From an uncultured Dialister sp. (GTDB lineage: Bacteria; Bacillota; Negativicutes; Veillonellales; Dialisteraceae): a stretch of DNA of 64,000 bases. Shown here piece after piece: positions 1 through 8,798 of the stretch. The notes below the pieces were generated by a model. The model saw only the letters and a program-made list of their open reading frames with translations. It searched no databases and was not told the origin of the DNA. Location of the stretch: assembly GCA_900545365.1 (NCBI GenBank), contig UQYL01000002.1, positions 66,482 to 130,481 on the forward strand, written 5' to 3'. Numbering within the stretch: position 1 is the stretch's first letter; every line of letters begins with the position of its first letter. The position numbers and the translations under genes were made by a program.

Positions 1-811
1 CCAGGTAGGAAATCTGACACTTGACGGAAGCCGTCTGTTCCTGATCGCGGGCCCCTGCGTCATTGAAGGCTATGAGCGTACGCTCATGATCGGAAGAGAA
101 GTCAAGAAAATCTGTGAAAAGCTCGGAGTTCAGTACATTTTCAAAGCGTCTTATGATAAAGCGAATCGGTCTTCGTTCCATTCCTTCCGCGGGCCGGGCC
201 TGGAAAAGGGACTGGAAATTTTGCAGGCAATCAAAGAAGAGCTGCAGGTGCCGGTCCTTTCCGACGTACACGACGTGACGCAGCTCGACGCGGCGGCAAA
301 AGTGCTGGATATGATCCAGATCCCGGCCTTTCTCTGCCGCCAGACCGATCTTGTCTACGGCGCGGCAAAGACGGGCAAACCGGTCAATGTGAAAAAAGGC
401 CAGTTCATGGCTCCGGAAGACATGAAAAATGTCATTGAAAAAATGGAAGAAGCGGGAAATCAGAATCTGGCCGTCACGGAAAGAGGCGCGAGCTTCGGCT
501 ATCACAATCTGGTCGTGGATATGCGTTCTTTTCCCATCATGCGGCAGTTCGGCTATCCGGTGATCTTCGACGCGACGCACAGCGTGCAGCTGCCCGGCGG
601 CAACGGGACTTCCACCGGCGGACAGAGGGAATTTATTCCTTACCTGGCGCGGGCCGCGGCGGCGTCCGGCGTGGACGGCTTCTTCATGGAAGTGCACGAC
701 AATCCGCCGGAAGGGCTGTCTGATTCCACAAACATGCTGTATCTGTCCTCGCTGGAAGATCTGCTGAAAGATCTGATCGCCATTGACAATGTCGTGAAAA
801 AAAGAGGATGA
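1..811 (+). CDS. kdsA: 3-deoxy-8-phosphooctulonate (Kdo-8-P) synthase, 5' end outside window
   Basis: Condenses phosphoenolpyruvate and arabinose-5-phosphate to Kdo-8-phosphate, the first committed step of Kdo for LPS inner core. The frame is open from base 2 and gives 269 residues to the stop; the family is about 270-285 long, so only a few N-terminal residues are missing. Family motifs seen are AGPCVIE, FLCRQTDL, KKGQFMAP, TERGASFGY and FDATHSVQLPGG. The Cys in AGPCVIE (visible residue 19), the His of DATHS, the Glu of FMEVHD and the Asp of LSDSTN match the metal ligands of metal-dependent KdsA; metal-independent enzymes carry Asn in place of the Cys. kdsD and kdsC follow. Confidence 0.95.
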   Translation, partial: QVGNLTLDGSRLFLIAGPCVIEGYERTLMIGREVKKICEKLGVQYIFKASYDKANRSSFHSFRGPGLEKGLEILQAIKEELQVPVLSDVHDVTQLDAAAKVLDMIQIPAFLCRQTDLVYGAAKTGKPVNVKKGQFMAPEDMKNVIEKMEEAGNQNLAVTERGASFGYHNLVVDMRSFPIMRQFGYPVIFDATHSVQLPGGNGTSTGGQREFIPYLARAAAASGVDGFFMEVHDNPPEGLSDSTNMLYLSSLEDLLKDLIAIDNVVKKRG

Positions 812-969
812 TTTTCCGCGGGATAAGGAACAATGCAGATGAATCGTTTCAAATTTCATGTATAATATGAATATGGGATTTTTAGAAATAAATTTCCCGA
901 TTTATGATGCGGAAAAACGGAAGATCCTTTTAAGAGGGTTCATCTGATTGACAATAAGCAGGAGGCGTC
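812..969 (+). promoter_or_regulatory. kdsA-kdsD intergenic gap with possible -10 and hairpin
   Basis: This 158-bp gap is long for an operon. It holds a TATAAT at 861-866 without a convincing -35, and an imperfect hairpin at 875-898 (GGGA/TCCC and TTTA/TAAA arms around GAAA). There is no T-run, so it is not an obvious terminator. An internal promoter for kdsD onward is possible but unproven. The AGGAGG before kdsD lies at about 960-965. Confidence 0.3.
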
Positions 970-1941
970 ATGTCTGTTCTGGATATTGCGGCGCAGGTGC
1001 TCAGAGATGAGGCGGCGGCCGTTCTTGACCTTGTAGATAAACTGGACGGGGAATTTGAAAAGGCGGTGAAGCTGATCGATGATTCTCAGGGCCGCGTCAT
1101 ACTGACGGGAATGGGCAAATCCGGCCATATCGCGAGGAAAGTGGCGGCCACCATGGCAAGTACTGGGACGCCGGCGTTCTTTCTTCATCCGGCGGAAGCG
1201 ATCCACGGCGATCTCGGCATGGTGACAAGAGCCGATGTGGTGATCGCGTATTCCAACAGCGGGGAAACGGCGGAAGTCGTCAATATCCTGCCGTCGGTCC
1301 GGCGCATCGGAGCTAAGCTCATCGCCATCGTCGGAAAGACAGAATCCACGCTCGCGAAAAATGCGGACGCCGTACTGGACGCAGGCGTCAAGAAAGAAGC
1401 GGGGATGCTCGGCCTTGCGCCGACGAATTCGACGACGGCGGCGCTGGCGCTCGGCGATGCGCTGGCTATCAGCCTCATGGAAGAGCATCATTTTACGGCG
1501 GATCAGTTTGCCGTATTCCATCCCGGAGGATCTCTCGGGAAAAGGCTCCTCATGACCGTGGAGATGGCCATGCATAAAGGAGAGGACAATCCGGTTATTC
1601 TGGAGACGGCGTCTGTAAAAGACGCGCTCTTTGTGATGACTGATAAAGGGCTGGGTGCTGTCAGCGTGGTGGACGGAGCGGGACAGCTGAAAGGCCTGAT
1701 GACCGACGGCGATGTGCGCCGCGGACTGAATCAGGGCACAGATTTCCTGAATCATCCCGTGGGAGAGGTGATGACGGCGCATCCGCTGGTCATTACGCAG
1801 GGCAAACTGGCGGCGGAGGCTCTCCATCTGATGGATGAGCACCGGCCCCATCCGATCACTGTCCTGCCTGTAGTCGATGAAAACGGCCGGTCCGTAGGCA
1901 TGATCCACGTGACGGATCTGCTGCGGCAGGGAGTCATGTAA
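970..1941 (+). CDS. kdsD: arabinose-5-phosphate isomerase
   Basis: Interconverts ribulose-5-phosphate and arabinose-5-phosphate, supplying KdsA. At 323 residues it has the family length: an N-terminal SIS domain (about residues 30-175, with GMGKSGHIARK and the AIHGDLGM region) and a pair of CBS domains (about 205-320, with LMTDGDVRR and HVTDLLR). It starts at ATG 970 behind AGGAGG. It sits between kdsA and kdsC, and its stop overlaps the kdsC start by one base, so the two are translationally coupled. KdsD versus the gutQ-type paralogue cannot be told from sequence alone, but the context favours Kdo synthesis. Confidence 0.95.
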   Translation: MSVLDIAAQVLRDEAAAVLDLVDKLDGEFEKAVKLIDDSQGRVILTGMGKSGHIARKVAATMASTGTPAFFLHPAEAIHGDLGMVTRADVVIAYSNSGETAEVVNILPSVRRIGAKLIAIVGKTESTLAKNADAVLDAGVKKEAGMLGLAPTNSTTAALALGDALAISLMEEHHFTADQFAVFHPGGSLGKRLLMTVEMAMHKGEDNPVILETASVKDALFVMTDKGLGAVSVVDGAGQLKGLMTDGDVRRGLNQGTDFLNHPVGEVMTAHPLVITQGKLAAEALHLMDEHRPHPITVLPVVDENGRSVGMIHVTDLLRQGVM

Positions 1942-2471
1942 TGAGCGGGAGATCGATCCGCCTCATCGCTTTTGATGTGGACGGGACGCTCACTCCGGGC
2001 ACGCTGACGATCGGTGCGGCCGGCGAAATTTTTAAAGTATTTTACGCGAAAGACGGCCTGGCCATTTCTCTGGCGCATAAACTGGGGTATGTTACGGGCT
2101 TGGTCACCGGACGGACGTCGGAAGCTGTGGAAAAGCGCCGTGAAGAACTGCATATGGATTTTGCAGTGATGGGCGCGGCGGACAAGATCGCGGTTATGGA
2201 AGAGATTCAGAAGCAGTACGGGATCTCTTGGGAAGAAACGGCGTACATGGGCGATGATCTCAATGATCTGGCCGTGCTGGGAAGAGCGGGCCTTGGCGGC
2301 GCGCCTTCCGACGGCGCGGAAGAAGTCAAGCAGGCAGCCGGCTTCATTTCCCGCTTTCCCGGCGGCAGGGGCGCTGCGAGGGAATTTATTGAATACATTC
2401 TGAAAAGAGAGGGGCGCTGGGAGGAAGCTCTGGCGCTTTTCCGTGAAGAAAAGATCGCAGCAAAACAGTAG
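1941..2471 (+). CDS. kdsC: Kdo-8-phosphate phosphatase (HAD family)
   Basis: Hydrolyses Kdo-8-phosphate to free Kdo and phosphate. It is a 176-residue capless HAD phosphatase with the nucleophile motif DVDGT (Asp12 and Asp14) and the metal-binding GDDLNDL motif near residue 105. Length and motifs fit the tetrameric C0-type KdsC subfamily. The start overlaps the kdsD stop (TAATG). The next gene begins about 30 bases downstream. Confidence 0.93.
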   Translation: MSGRSIRLIAFDVDGTLTPGTLTIGAAGEIFKVFYAKDGLAISLAHKLGYVTGLVTGRTSEAVEKRREELHMDFAVMGAADKIAVMEEIQKQYGISWEETAYMGDDLNDLAVLGRAGLGGAPSDGAEEVKQAAGFISRFPGGRGAAREFIEYILKREGRWEEALALFREEKIAAKQ

Positions 2472-2502
2472 AGCTGCGCTTTTGGCAGGTAGAGGAATCA
2501 GT

Positions 2503-3435
2503 ATGTCAGGTCATATCAGATATGCAGTTTTGAAGGGAATCAGCAATCTTCTGTGCCGGTGTTCCTATGACAGGATATTGTCCATCGGCGCCTTTTTGGG
2601 GCCCCTTGTCATGAACCGCATCGGGAAGCAGAAACGGCGCGGGCTGGAGCAGATCAAAATGGGGCTCCGGTGCGGCGACGATGAGGCGGAGCGCATTCTT
2701 CAGCGGGTATACAGGAATATCGGGATGTCTGTGATGGAAATGCTGTATATGCCGCGGCTGGTAAGGGAAAAAGATCACATCAATGATTATGTGCGCATCG
2801 AGCATCCAGAATATCTGGAAGCGGCCTATGCGGAAGGGAAAGGAATTGTCGGCCTTACGGCGCATATCGGCAACTGGGAATGGCTGGGCGCGGGGCTCGC
2901 TCTGCACGGCTACCCCACGTCGGCGATCGGCAAAAAACAGGCTGATGACGCGCTGATGAAGATCATCAACGATTACCGCGCGCAGGCGGGGCAGCATATC
3001 TATCTGACTGGGACGGGCGGTTATGAAATGATCGCGGCGGCGCGGGCCATGAAGAAAAATCATATTCTCGGCTTTCTTTCCGACAAGGACGGCGGGAAAG
3101 CGGGCATCCCCGTATGGTTCATGAATCGGATATTTTCTTTCCCGCAGGGGCCGGCGGTCTTTGCGAAAAAATTCAAAGCGCCGATTCTGCCGATATTTAT
3201 TACGAGGGATGAAGATCTCCGCCATACGATCCGTCTGGGGAAACCGTTCCATTTTGAAGAAACGGACGATAAGGATGAGGAGCTGATCCGTAATTCGCAG
3301 AAAATGGCGGAGATCATGGAGGATTTCATCAAGGAATATCCCTATGACTGGATGTGGTTCCAGCATCTTTTCTGGACAGAGCCGGAAAAGATCAAAATGC
3401 TGCGTGAGATGAAGGAAAAAGGGAAAATACTATGA
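2503..3435 (+). CDS. lpxL: lipid A biosynthesis lauroyl-type acyltransferase (LpxL/HtrB family)
   Basis: A late acyltransferase that adds a secondary acyl chain to Kdo-lipid A at the inner membrane. The 310-residue form starts at ATG 2503; the open frame runs back to 2443 inside kdsC, but MSGHIRYAVLKG is the more natural N-terminus and AGAGG precedes it. The catalytic HX4D/E motif is visible as HIGNWE (His121, Glu126), followed by a region rich in DKDGG and FPQGPA as in the family. The stop overlaps the lptC start (ATGA). The acyl-chain specificity cannot be inferred. Confidence 0.88.
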   Translation: MSGHIRYAVLKGISNLLCRCSYDRILSIGAFLGPLVMNRIGKQKRRGLEQIKMGLRCGDDEAERILQRVYRNIGMSVMEMLYMPRLVREKDHINDYVRIEHPEYLEAAYAEGKGIVGLTAHIGNWEWLGAGLALHGYPTSAIGKKQADDALMKIINDYRAQAGQHIYLTGTGGYEMIAAARAMKKNHILGFLSDKDGGKAGIPVWFMNRIFSFPQGPAVFAKKFKAPILPIFITRDEDLRHTIRLGKPFHFEETDDKDEELIRNSQKMAEIMEDFIKEYPYDWMWFQHLFWTEPEKIKMLREMKEKGKIL

Positions 3436-3965
3436 ATAAACGGTGGGTGATGGGCGCAGCCGTTCTTGCCGTGATGGCAGGGCTGTATTTCCTCTTTGCG
3501 GAGCCCGGCGGCGGAGAGGGAAGCGCGGTATCTGTACCGGCCATGGAATTTTCCGATTCAGAGATCCATGAGCTGCAGGACGGGCAGGTCGTATGGAAGC
3601 TGAAAGCCGGTCATGTGGCGCTGGGGGCGGATAAAAATACGGCGCAGCTCACCGATATAGAAGGCTATTTTAAAAACGAAGATATGGAACTTCAGATCCG
3701 GGCGGAGCGCGGCGAGGCGAAACGTGCGGAAAAGACGCTCTATTTGGAAGGAAATATCGAAGGGAGAACGGCGGACGGCGCTGTTCTCCATGCGGAAAAT
3801 CTGACGTATGACGGCAAGACAGGCCGATTGTCTTCCAGCAGTCGGTTCACCGCGGAAAAAGACGGAAAAATTCTCACTGCGGATTCCTTTATTGCCGACA
3901 GGGTCCTGCAGCGGATAGAAGCCAGAGGGAATGCACGGCTGGCGGAGAAAGGGGACGCGCAATGA
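3432..3965 (+). CDS. lptC: LPS export protein LptC
   Basis: A bitopic periplasmic protein that passes LPS from the LptBF/G pump to LptA. It has 177 residues: an N-terminal membrane anchor (about 5-22), then a beta-rich LptC/YrbK domain. The weak sequence signature is compensated by position, between lpxL and lptA with ATGA overlaps at both ends. The length matches the family. Confidence 0.85.
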   Translation: MNKRWVMGAAVLAVMAGLYFLFAEPGGGEGSAVSVPAMEFSDSEIHELQDGQVVWKLKAGHVALGADKNTAQLTDIEGYFKNEDMELQIRAERGEAKRAEKTLYLEGNIEGRTADGAVLHAENLTYDGKTGRLSSSSRFTAEKDGKILTADSFIADRVLQRIEARGNARLAEKGDAQ

Positions 3966-4687
3966 AACTTTTATATGCGGCGGCGGCAGCGCTTTTGATC
4001 GGTGCCTGCGGCGCGGGCACAGCGGCGGCAGACGATATCAGTGCAGATGTGCTGACGTATGACGGCGCGGCAAAAGTCGCGACGGCGGAAGGAAATGTGG
4101 TTATTCACGCCGATGAAGGCGCGACCATGACGGGAGCCAGTGGAGAATATCATTTTTCCGACGGCTCGGCCTATCTGACCGGCGGCGTACATTATGAAAA
4201 AGGCGCCCGCGTCATGACAGCAGATACTGTACACATGCTGGGCGATAAGACGGTCCGGGGTACGGGGAATGTAGATCTCTATGACGGGGAGACGGAACGG
4301 TCGCTCCGCGGGGAGACGGTCACATACAATCAGGATACGGGATACAGCCTGGTGGAAGGAAACGCGTTTGTTTCCACGCCTGACGGCAGCCTGACGGCGC
4401 CGAGGATAGAAGGAAACGCCAAGGAGATCCGTTTCACTGCGTCCGGCGGTGTGCAGTTCCAGAGCGATGTACATCAGCTGACCGGTTCCGGGGATCAGGC
4501 TGTGTATACGAAATCCCCGAATGCCGACGATGGGAAAGTGGTGCTTACAGGGAACGCGCAGGCCGTACAGAACGGCAATGCCTTCCAGGGACCGGAACTC
4601 GTTTTCCGCCTGTCGGATAATTATGTAGAAACCAAAGGACGGAGCACGCTGGTCATCACGAATACATCCGGAGCGTCCGGGGAATAA
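3962..4687 (+). CDS. lptA: LPS transport protein LptA (OstA-like)
   Basis: The periplasmic bridge protein of LPS export. It has 241 residues with a signal peptide (about 1-23, ending AAA before DDISAD) and repeated OstA-type beta segments such as ADVLTYDGAAKVATAEGNV, typical of the LptA/OstA N-terminal domain. It overlaps lptC by four bases and precedes lptB by 12 bp. It is longer than the roughly 185-residue E. coli protein, which suggests extra beta-jellyroll repeats. Confidence 0.88.
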   Translation: MKLLYAAAAALLIGACGAGTAAADDISADVLTYDGAAKVATAEGNVVIHADEGATMTGASGEYHFSDGSAYLTGGVHYEKGARVMTADTVHMLGDKTVRGTGNVDLYDGETERSLRGETVTYNQDTGYSLVEGNAFVSTPDGSLTAPRIEGNAKEIRFTASGGVQFQSDVHQLTGSGDQAVYTKSPNADDGKVVLTGNAQAVQNGNAFQGPELVFRLSDNYVETKGRSTLVITNTSGASGE

Positions 4688-4699
4688 CGGGAGATACGC

Positions 4700-5422
4700 A
4701 TGAAGATCGAGACACATCATCTGATCAAGCGCTATGGGCCCAGAACCGTTGTCAATGACGTCAATGTAGAAGTCGCGCAGGGAAGCATCGTAGGACTGCT
4801 CGGGCCGAACGGCGCTGGCAAAACCACAACCTTTTACATGGTCGTCGGCATCATCCGGCCGGATGAAGGCGATGTGACGGTGGACGGGATCTCCATCAAA
4901 GATATGCCTATTCATGAAAGACACCGCTTCGGCATCAGCTATCTGCCGCAGGAAGCGTCGATTTTCCGGAAGATGACAGTATGGGAAAATCTGATGTCCT
5001 TTCTGGAGACGCGGAAAGAGCTGACTCCAGAACAGCGGGAAGAGAAAGCGAATTCTCTTCTTGCGGAATTCCATATTACCCATGTCAAAGATACCGTAGG
5101 CAGCGCGCTGTCCGGCGGCGAGCGGCGGCGCGTGGAGATCGCCCGGTCGCTGACCATGGATCCGGCCTTCATCCTGCTGGATGAACCGTTTGCCGGCGTC
5201 GATCCGCTGGCGGTCGAAGATATTCAGCACGTGGTGCGGCAGCTGAAAGACCGGGGGATCGGCATCCTCATTACCGATCACAATGTGCGGGAAACACTGC
5301 GTATCGTCGATCGGGCCTACATCCTTTCAGAAGGAAAGATTCTGCTGAGCGGGACTTCTGAGGAAGTTGCCTATAATCCGGTGGCAAGGAAATATTATTT
5401 AGGAGAAAGTTTCACTTTATGA
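4700..5422 (+). CDS. lptB: LPS export ABC transporter ATP-binding protein
   Basis: The ATPase that powers LPS extraction from the inner membrane. It has 240 residues with Walker A GPNGAGKTT (about 36-43), signature LSGGERRRVEIAR, Walker B FILLDEPFAGVDP and the switch His in ITDHNVRET. The LptB-type C-terminus YYLGESF is present. It follows lptA and precedes the permease, the usual Lpt order. Confidence 0.95.
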   Translation: MKIETHHLIKRYGPRTVVNDVNVEVAQGSIVGLLGPNGAGKTTTFYMVVGIIRPDEGDVTVDGISIKDMPIHERHRFGISYLPQEASIFRKMTVWENLMSFLETRKELTPEQREEKANSLLAEFHITHVKDTVGSALSGGERRRVEIARSLTMDPAFILLDEPFAGVDPLAVEDIQHVVRQLKDRGIGILITDHNVRETLRIVDRAYILSEGKILLSGTSEEVAYNPVARKYYLGESFTL

Positions 5423-5450
5423 TGAATTTGGAAGAGGGAAGGGATTCCTG

Positions 5451-6536
5451 ATGCGCATCCTGGACAAATATATAATTAAGGAATTCCTTGGCCCGTTCTT
5501 GTTCGGCATCGCGGCGTTCACAGCCATTTTTCTCGGGTCGGACACGCTGATGAAGATCGCGGAATACGTCACGAAGTACGGCGCGTCGGCACTGTCGGCG
5601 TTTAAACTTTTTATTCTGGCGATTCCGTCCATTGTGGTCTATACCTTTCCCATGGCAGTGCTCCTCGGTTCGCTGATGTGTTTCTCGCGCCTTTCTTCGG
5701 CGAGCGAGCTGATCGTCATGCGCACTTCCGGGCAGAGCTTCCTCCGGCTGGCGGCCCCGATTTTTATCTTGGCGTTTTTCATCAGTCTCGGCGCGGTGGC
5801 GTTCAATGAATATGTCGTGCCCTGGACGAACAATACGTATCAGCGCATCCTGAATACGGAAGTCCGCCGGAATTTACAGCCTGACGCGACCGATCATATC
5901 GTGATCCGCGACGTACAGGGCGGGCAGATCACGCATCTCCTGTATGCGCGGCGCTATGATCCGTCTAAAAAGGAACTGCAGAATATCACAATTCAGGAAT
6001 TTGAGAATGAACGTGCTGTACGGGTGGAAAATGCGCCGTCCGCAGAGTGGAGAGACGGCGCTTGGTATATGAAAAACGGCGTCATTTATGAATTGGCCAA
6101 CGAAGGGACAGATCGGATGATTCATTTCCGGGAGCAGGTGATCCCTTATGCGCAGTCACCCAGTGAGATTCAGAAAAATCAGAAAGATCTGGATGAGATG
6201 ACGATCCGGGAAATGCGGGAGCTCCGCATGGCGTACCGCGCTGCTCATGAAGATACAGCGGAAATTGACATGACGGTGCAGCAGCGGTTTTCGCTGCCCA
6301 TGGCGAGCTTTATCTTTGCGCTGATGGGATCGCCTCTCGGGGTGCAGCGGCCGCGGTCGTCTTCTTCCATTGGCTTCGGGCTGTCTGTAATCATTATTTT
6401 CCTGTATTATGCGGTCATGACGTTTACCGGTTCCATGGGGAAAGGTCATGTCATTCCGCCTGAGCTTGCGGTATGGATTCCGAATTTTATTGCGCTGCTT
6501 GTCAGCATTTATCTGATCAGGAGAGTGTCCCGCTGA
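5451..6536 (+). CDS. lptG: LptF/LptG family LPS export permease
   Basis: Membrane half of the LPS exporter (YjgP/YjgQ family). It has 361 residues with three N-terminal membrane segments (about 12-110), a periplasmic beta domain (about 130-250) and three C-terminal segments (about 275-355, including SLPMASFIFALMGSPLGVQ). Only one permease gene occurs in the operon, while proteobacteria use two, LptF and LptG. Either this one forms a homodimer or a second copy lies elsewhere. The symbol is chosen by family, not by a test between F and G. Confidence 0.85.
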   Translation: MRILDKYIIKEFLGPFLFGIAAFTAIFLGSDTLMKIAEYVTKYGASALSAFKLFILAIPSIVVYTFPMAVLLGSLMCFSRLSSASELIVMRTSGQSFLRLAAPIFILAFFISLGAVAFNEYVVPWTNNTYQRILNTEVRRNLQPDATDHIVIRDVQGGQITHLLYARRYDPSKKELQNITIQEFENERAVRVENAPSAEWRDGAWYMKNGVIYELANEGTDRMIHFREQVIPYAQSPSEIQKNQKDLDEMTIREMRELRMAYRAAHEDTAEIDMTVQQRFSLPMASFIFALMGSPLGVQRPRSSSSIGFGLSVIIIFLYYAVMTFTGSMGKGHVIPPELAVWIPNFIALLVSIYLIRRVSR

Positions 6537-6551
6537 TCGGCAGGAGGAACT

Positions 6552-7739
6552 ATGTTTATCGGCGTCAGCATATTTCTTGTGCTCATGGTCATGGGCGGAT
6601 TGATCGCCTACTTGGGAGATAAAATCGGCTCCAAGGTAGGCAAGAAGCGCATGACCCTTTTTGGGTTGCGCCCCAAGTATACGTCCATTATTGTGACGAT
6701 CATTTCCGGTACGCTGATTTCCTTTCTGACAGTCGCGGTGATGGCGGTCGTCAATGAGAATGTCCGTGTCGCGTTGTTCGGTCTGAATAAACTGTACGCG
6801 GAAATGGAACAGCTCAATCAGGAGATCGCCGATAAAAACAAAGCCCTTGATGAAGGAAAGGCGCTCCTTGCCAAAAGGACGCAGGAAGTGGCGGATATGG
6901 AGAGGCGCACCGGGGAGATTTCTTCGGAACTGCAGCAGGTGGAAGCACAGCGGAGCTATGCGGAAAGCCAGCTCTATGTAGTACGCCGCGCATATGAGGA
7001 AGCGCAGAAAGATGTGAAGGCATCGGCGGAAGAGATCAAGGAGCTTGAAAATACCAAGCAGGAGCTCACCGGCACGATCAGCCGCCTTGATGAAGAAAAA
7101 GAATGGCTCATCAAAAATATTGAAAATATCCGTGAAGGCACGGTGATCTTCCGGGCAGGACAGGTGCTGACGTCGGCCGTCGTCGATGAAAATATGACGG
7201 AAGAGACAGCAGCGCAGGTGTTGGGAAGCGTTCTCCGCGATATCAATACGGCGCTGAGAGAACGCCTCAATATTCAGGATGAAAACGCCGTGGTGATCAA
7301 TGTCCAGCGCCGGGAATTTGAAGATACGGTGCGGCAGATCACGATGTCGCCGGTAAAAAAGCTGGTCCGCGTCAGAGCCGCCGGCAATATCATCCTCGGC
7401 GAGTCGACGATCGTGGATTTTGATATCCATGATAATCTTCTTGTTTACCGGCAGGGGGAAACCGTTTATTCTGCCGACATGGCGGAGTATGGGGCGTATA
7501 AAAATCACGATCTTAAAGTGCTGCATTTCCTGCGGGACATCAATACCGCCGCAAAGGAGAAAGGTGTGCTGCCGGACCCGATCACCGGGAATATCGGCCA
7601 GCTCGATTCCAGGGAAATGCTTGATGTGATTCAGCAGGTGAAAGAACTGGACGGCCGCTGCCGGCTGGTGGCGACGGCGAAACACGATGTATACACAGCC
7701 GGCCCGGTTGTGATCGATGTGGCGGTGGTGCGGGAATGA
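6552..7739 (+). CDS. DUF3084 membrane-anchored coiled-coil protein
   Basis: Function unknown. Its 395 residues begin with two membrane segments (about 3-20 and 46-66) separated by a short positive loop (KIGSKVGKKRMT). A long heptad-rich coiled coil follows (about 75-205, rich in E, K, Q), then a globular C-terminal domain. This layout is that of DUF3084 proteins of Negativicutes and cyanobacteria. It directly follows the LPS export permease and overlaps the next gene by 4 bp, which suggests an envelope role, but that is inference. Confidence 0.8.
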   Translation: MFIGVSIFLVLMVMGGLIAYLGDKIGSKVGKKRMTLFGLRPKYTSIIVTIISGTLISFLTVAVMAVVNENVRVALFGLNKLYAEMEQLNQEIADKNKALDEGKALLAKRTQEVADMERRTGEISSELQQVEAQRSYAESQLYVVRRAYEEAQKDVKASAEEIKELENTKQELTGTISRLDEEKEWLIKNIENIREGTVIFRAGQVLTSAVVDENMTEETAAQVLGSVLRDINTALRERLNIQDENAVVINVQRREFEDTVRQITMSPVKKLVRVRAAGNIILGESTIVDFDIHDNLLVYRQGETVYSADMAEYGAYKNHDLKVLHFLRDINTAAKEKGVLPDPITGNIGQLDSREMLDVIQQVKELDGRCRLVATAKHDVYTAGPVVIDVAVVRE

Positions 7740-8170
7740 TACTCGCTATTGATCCGGGTTCGCAGAAGACTGGCATGGCTCTTGTCCGGGAAGACGGCAG
7801 CCTTTTCCGCAAAGCGGTCGTTCCTACGGAAGAGCTGGGAGCTCATATTCTCAGGGCGATGGATGGGAACGAAGTCCGTGCGGTCGTGATGGGGAACGGG
7901 ACGCGTCATAAAGAACTGAAGGCCCTGGCGGAAGAAGCGCTGAAGAAAGGCGGATATTCCATTGCTGTTTCCTTGGTGGACGAGAAGTATACGACGGAAA
8001 TGGGGACACAGCGGTATTGGGCGTGCAATCCGCCGAAAGGCTGGGCCCGCTTTCTGCCAAAGGGCTTTCGTACAGTACCGGGGCCGGTTGACGATTATGT
8101 GGCCTGGGTGATCGGTCAGATTTATTTGGGCATCGTTAAAGCGGAAGACGCAGGTCATAAAAAAGTATGA
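7736..8170 (+). CDS. YqgF/RuvC-like nuclease-fold protein
   Basis: A 144-residue protein of the RNase H-like fold. AIDPGSQKTG at the N-terminus, VDEKYTT in the middle and VDDYVAW near the C-terminus supply the acidic residues expected in YqgF/RuvC-type active sites. Known relatives process pre-16S rRNA or resolve Holliday junctions; which applies here is open, because a canonical YqgF may exist elsewhere. It overlaps the DUF3084 gene by 4 bp, so it ends the LPS operon. A weak terminator follows. Confidence 0.75.
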   Translation: MILAIDPGSQKTGMALVREDGSLFRKAVVPTEELGAHILRAMDGNEVRAVVMGNGTRHKELKALAEEALKKGGYSIAVSLVDEKYTTEMGTQRYWACNPPKGWARFLPKGFRTVPGPVDDYVAWVIGQIYLGIVKAEDAGHKKV

Positions 8171-8172
8171 AG

Positions 8173-8199
8173 ACAGGCCGGAAGGGCTGTTTCCTTTTT
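8173..8199 (+). terminator. weak terminator after the LPS/DUF3084 operon
   Basis: ACAGGCC and GGGCTGT pair with one mismatch around GGAA, followed by TTCCTTTTT. Weak but well placed. Confidence 0.4.
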
Positions 8200-8224
8200 G
8201 GAAAAGAAGAAATCATTTTCAGAT

Positions 8225-8253
8225 TTGACAAGAGAAAACGAATATATTACAAT
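8225..8253 (+). promoter_or_regulatory. sigma-70 type promoter for tRNA-Pro/tRNA-Arg
   Basis: TTGACA (8225-8230), 17-bp spacer, TACAAT (8248-8253), 24 bp before the mature tRNA-Pro end. Confidence 0.8.
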
Positions 8254-8277
8254 TGAAAAGTACTTTTGAAGGTACAA

Positions 8278-8353
8278 CGGGGTATAGCGCAGTTGGTAGC
8301 GCACCTGCTTTGGGAGCAGGGGGTCGCCAGTTCGAGCCCGGCTACCCCGACCA
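8278..8353 (+). tRNA. tRNA-Pro (anticodon TGG)
   Basis: 76 nt including encoded CCA. Acceptor CGGGGTA pairs with TACCCCG. The anticodon stem CCTGC/GCAGG holds the loop TTTGGGA, anticodon TGG. The T arm contains GTTCGAGCC. Confidence 0.97.
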
Positions 8354-8358
8354 TATAT

Positions 8359-8435
<77 letters not shown>

Positions 8436-8481
8436 GACTTGTTCGGATGGTCGGGCACAGGACACGGGCGCTTGCCTGGAG

Positions 8482-8509
8482 AAAAAGGATCCGTTTCGGG
8501 TCCTTTTTT
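8482..8509 (+). terminator. terminator after tRNA pair
   Basis: AAAAA-GGATCC, loop GTTTC, GGGTCC-TTTTTT. The six-base stem contains one T-G pair and is extended by A/T pairing. Confidence 0.75.
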
Positions 8510-8637
8510 CATGTCTGTTTTTCTCAGTACGGTTCAGCGTGTTTTTGAGAGTTGGTAAGGAGTATCCGCAGAAAGAAAACATCTGTGAGAATATTCAAAA
8601 AAAATATCAGATCTTCTTGACTTTTTCCGTAAAAGGG

Positions 8638-8666
8638 TTGAATTTTCTTTTTTTCAGTGATAATAT
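8638..8666 (+). promoter_or_regulatory. candidate rpoD promoter
   Basis: TTGAAT (8638-8643), 17-bp spacer, TAATAT (8661-8666) in an AT-rich stretch. A TTGACT at 8617-8622 and a GATAAT at 8659-8664 are alternative elements. The rest of the 8510-8798 gap shows no gene or clear RNA structure. Confidence 0.4.
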
Positions 8667-8798
8667 AAAAATTCATTTCAGGGAATTATTTGGGAAGGTG
8701 CAGCGGATGAAAATTTTCTCACACCGATGCGCATTTTTCTGCACAGAGACCCGATTCCATTTATATTTCTGCCTGACAAGCAGGCAAAGGAGCATTCT

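Noticed and set aside
6156..7685. 509-codon open frame on - opposite the DUF3084 gene
   Set aside because: His/Arg-rich shadow frame without start signals.
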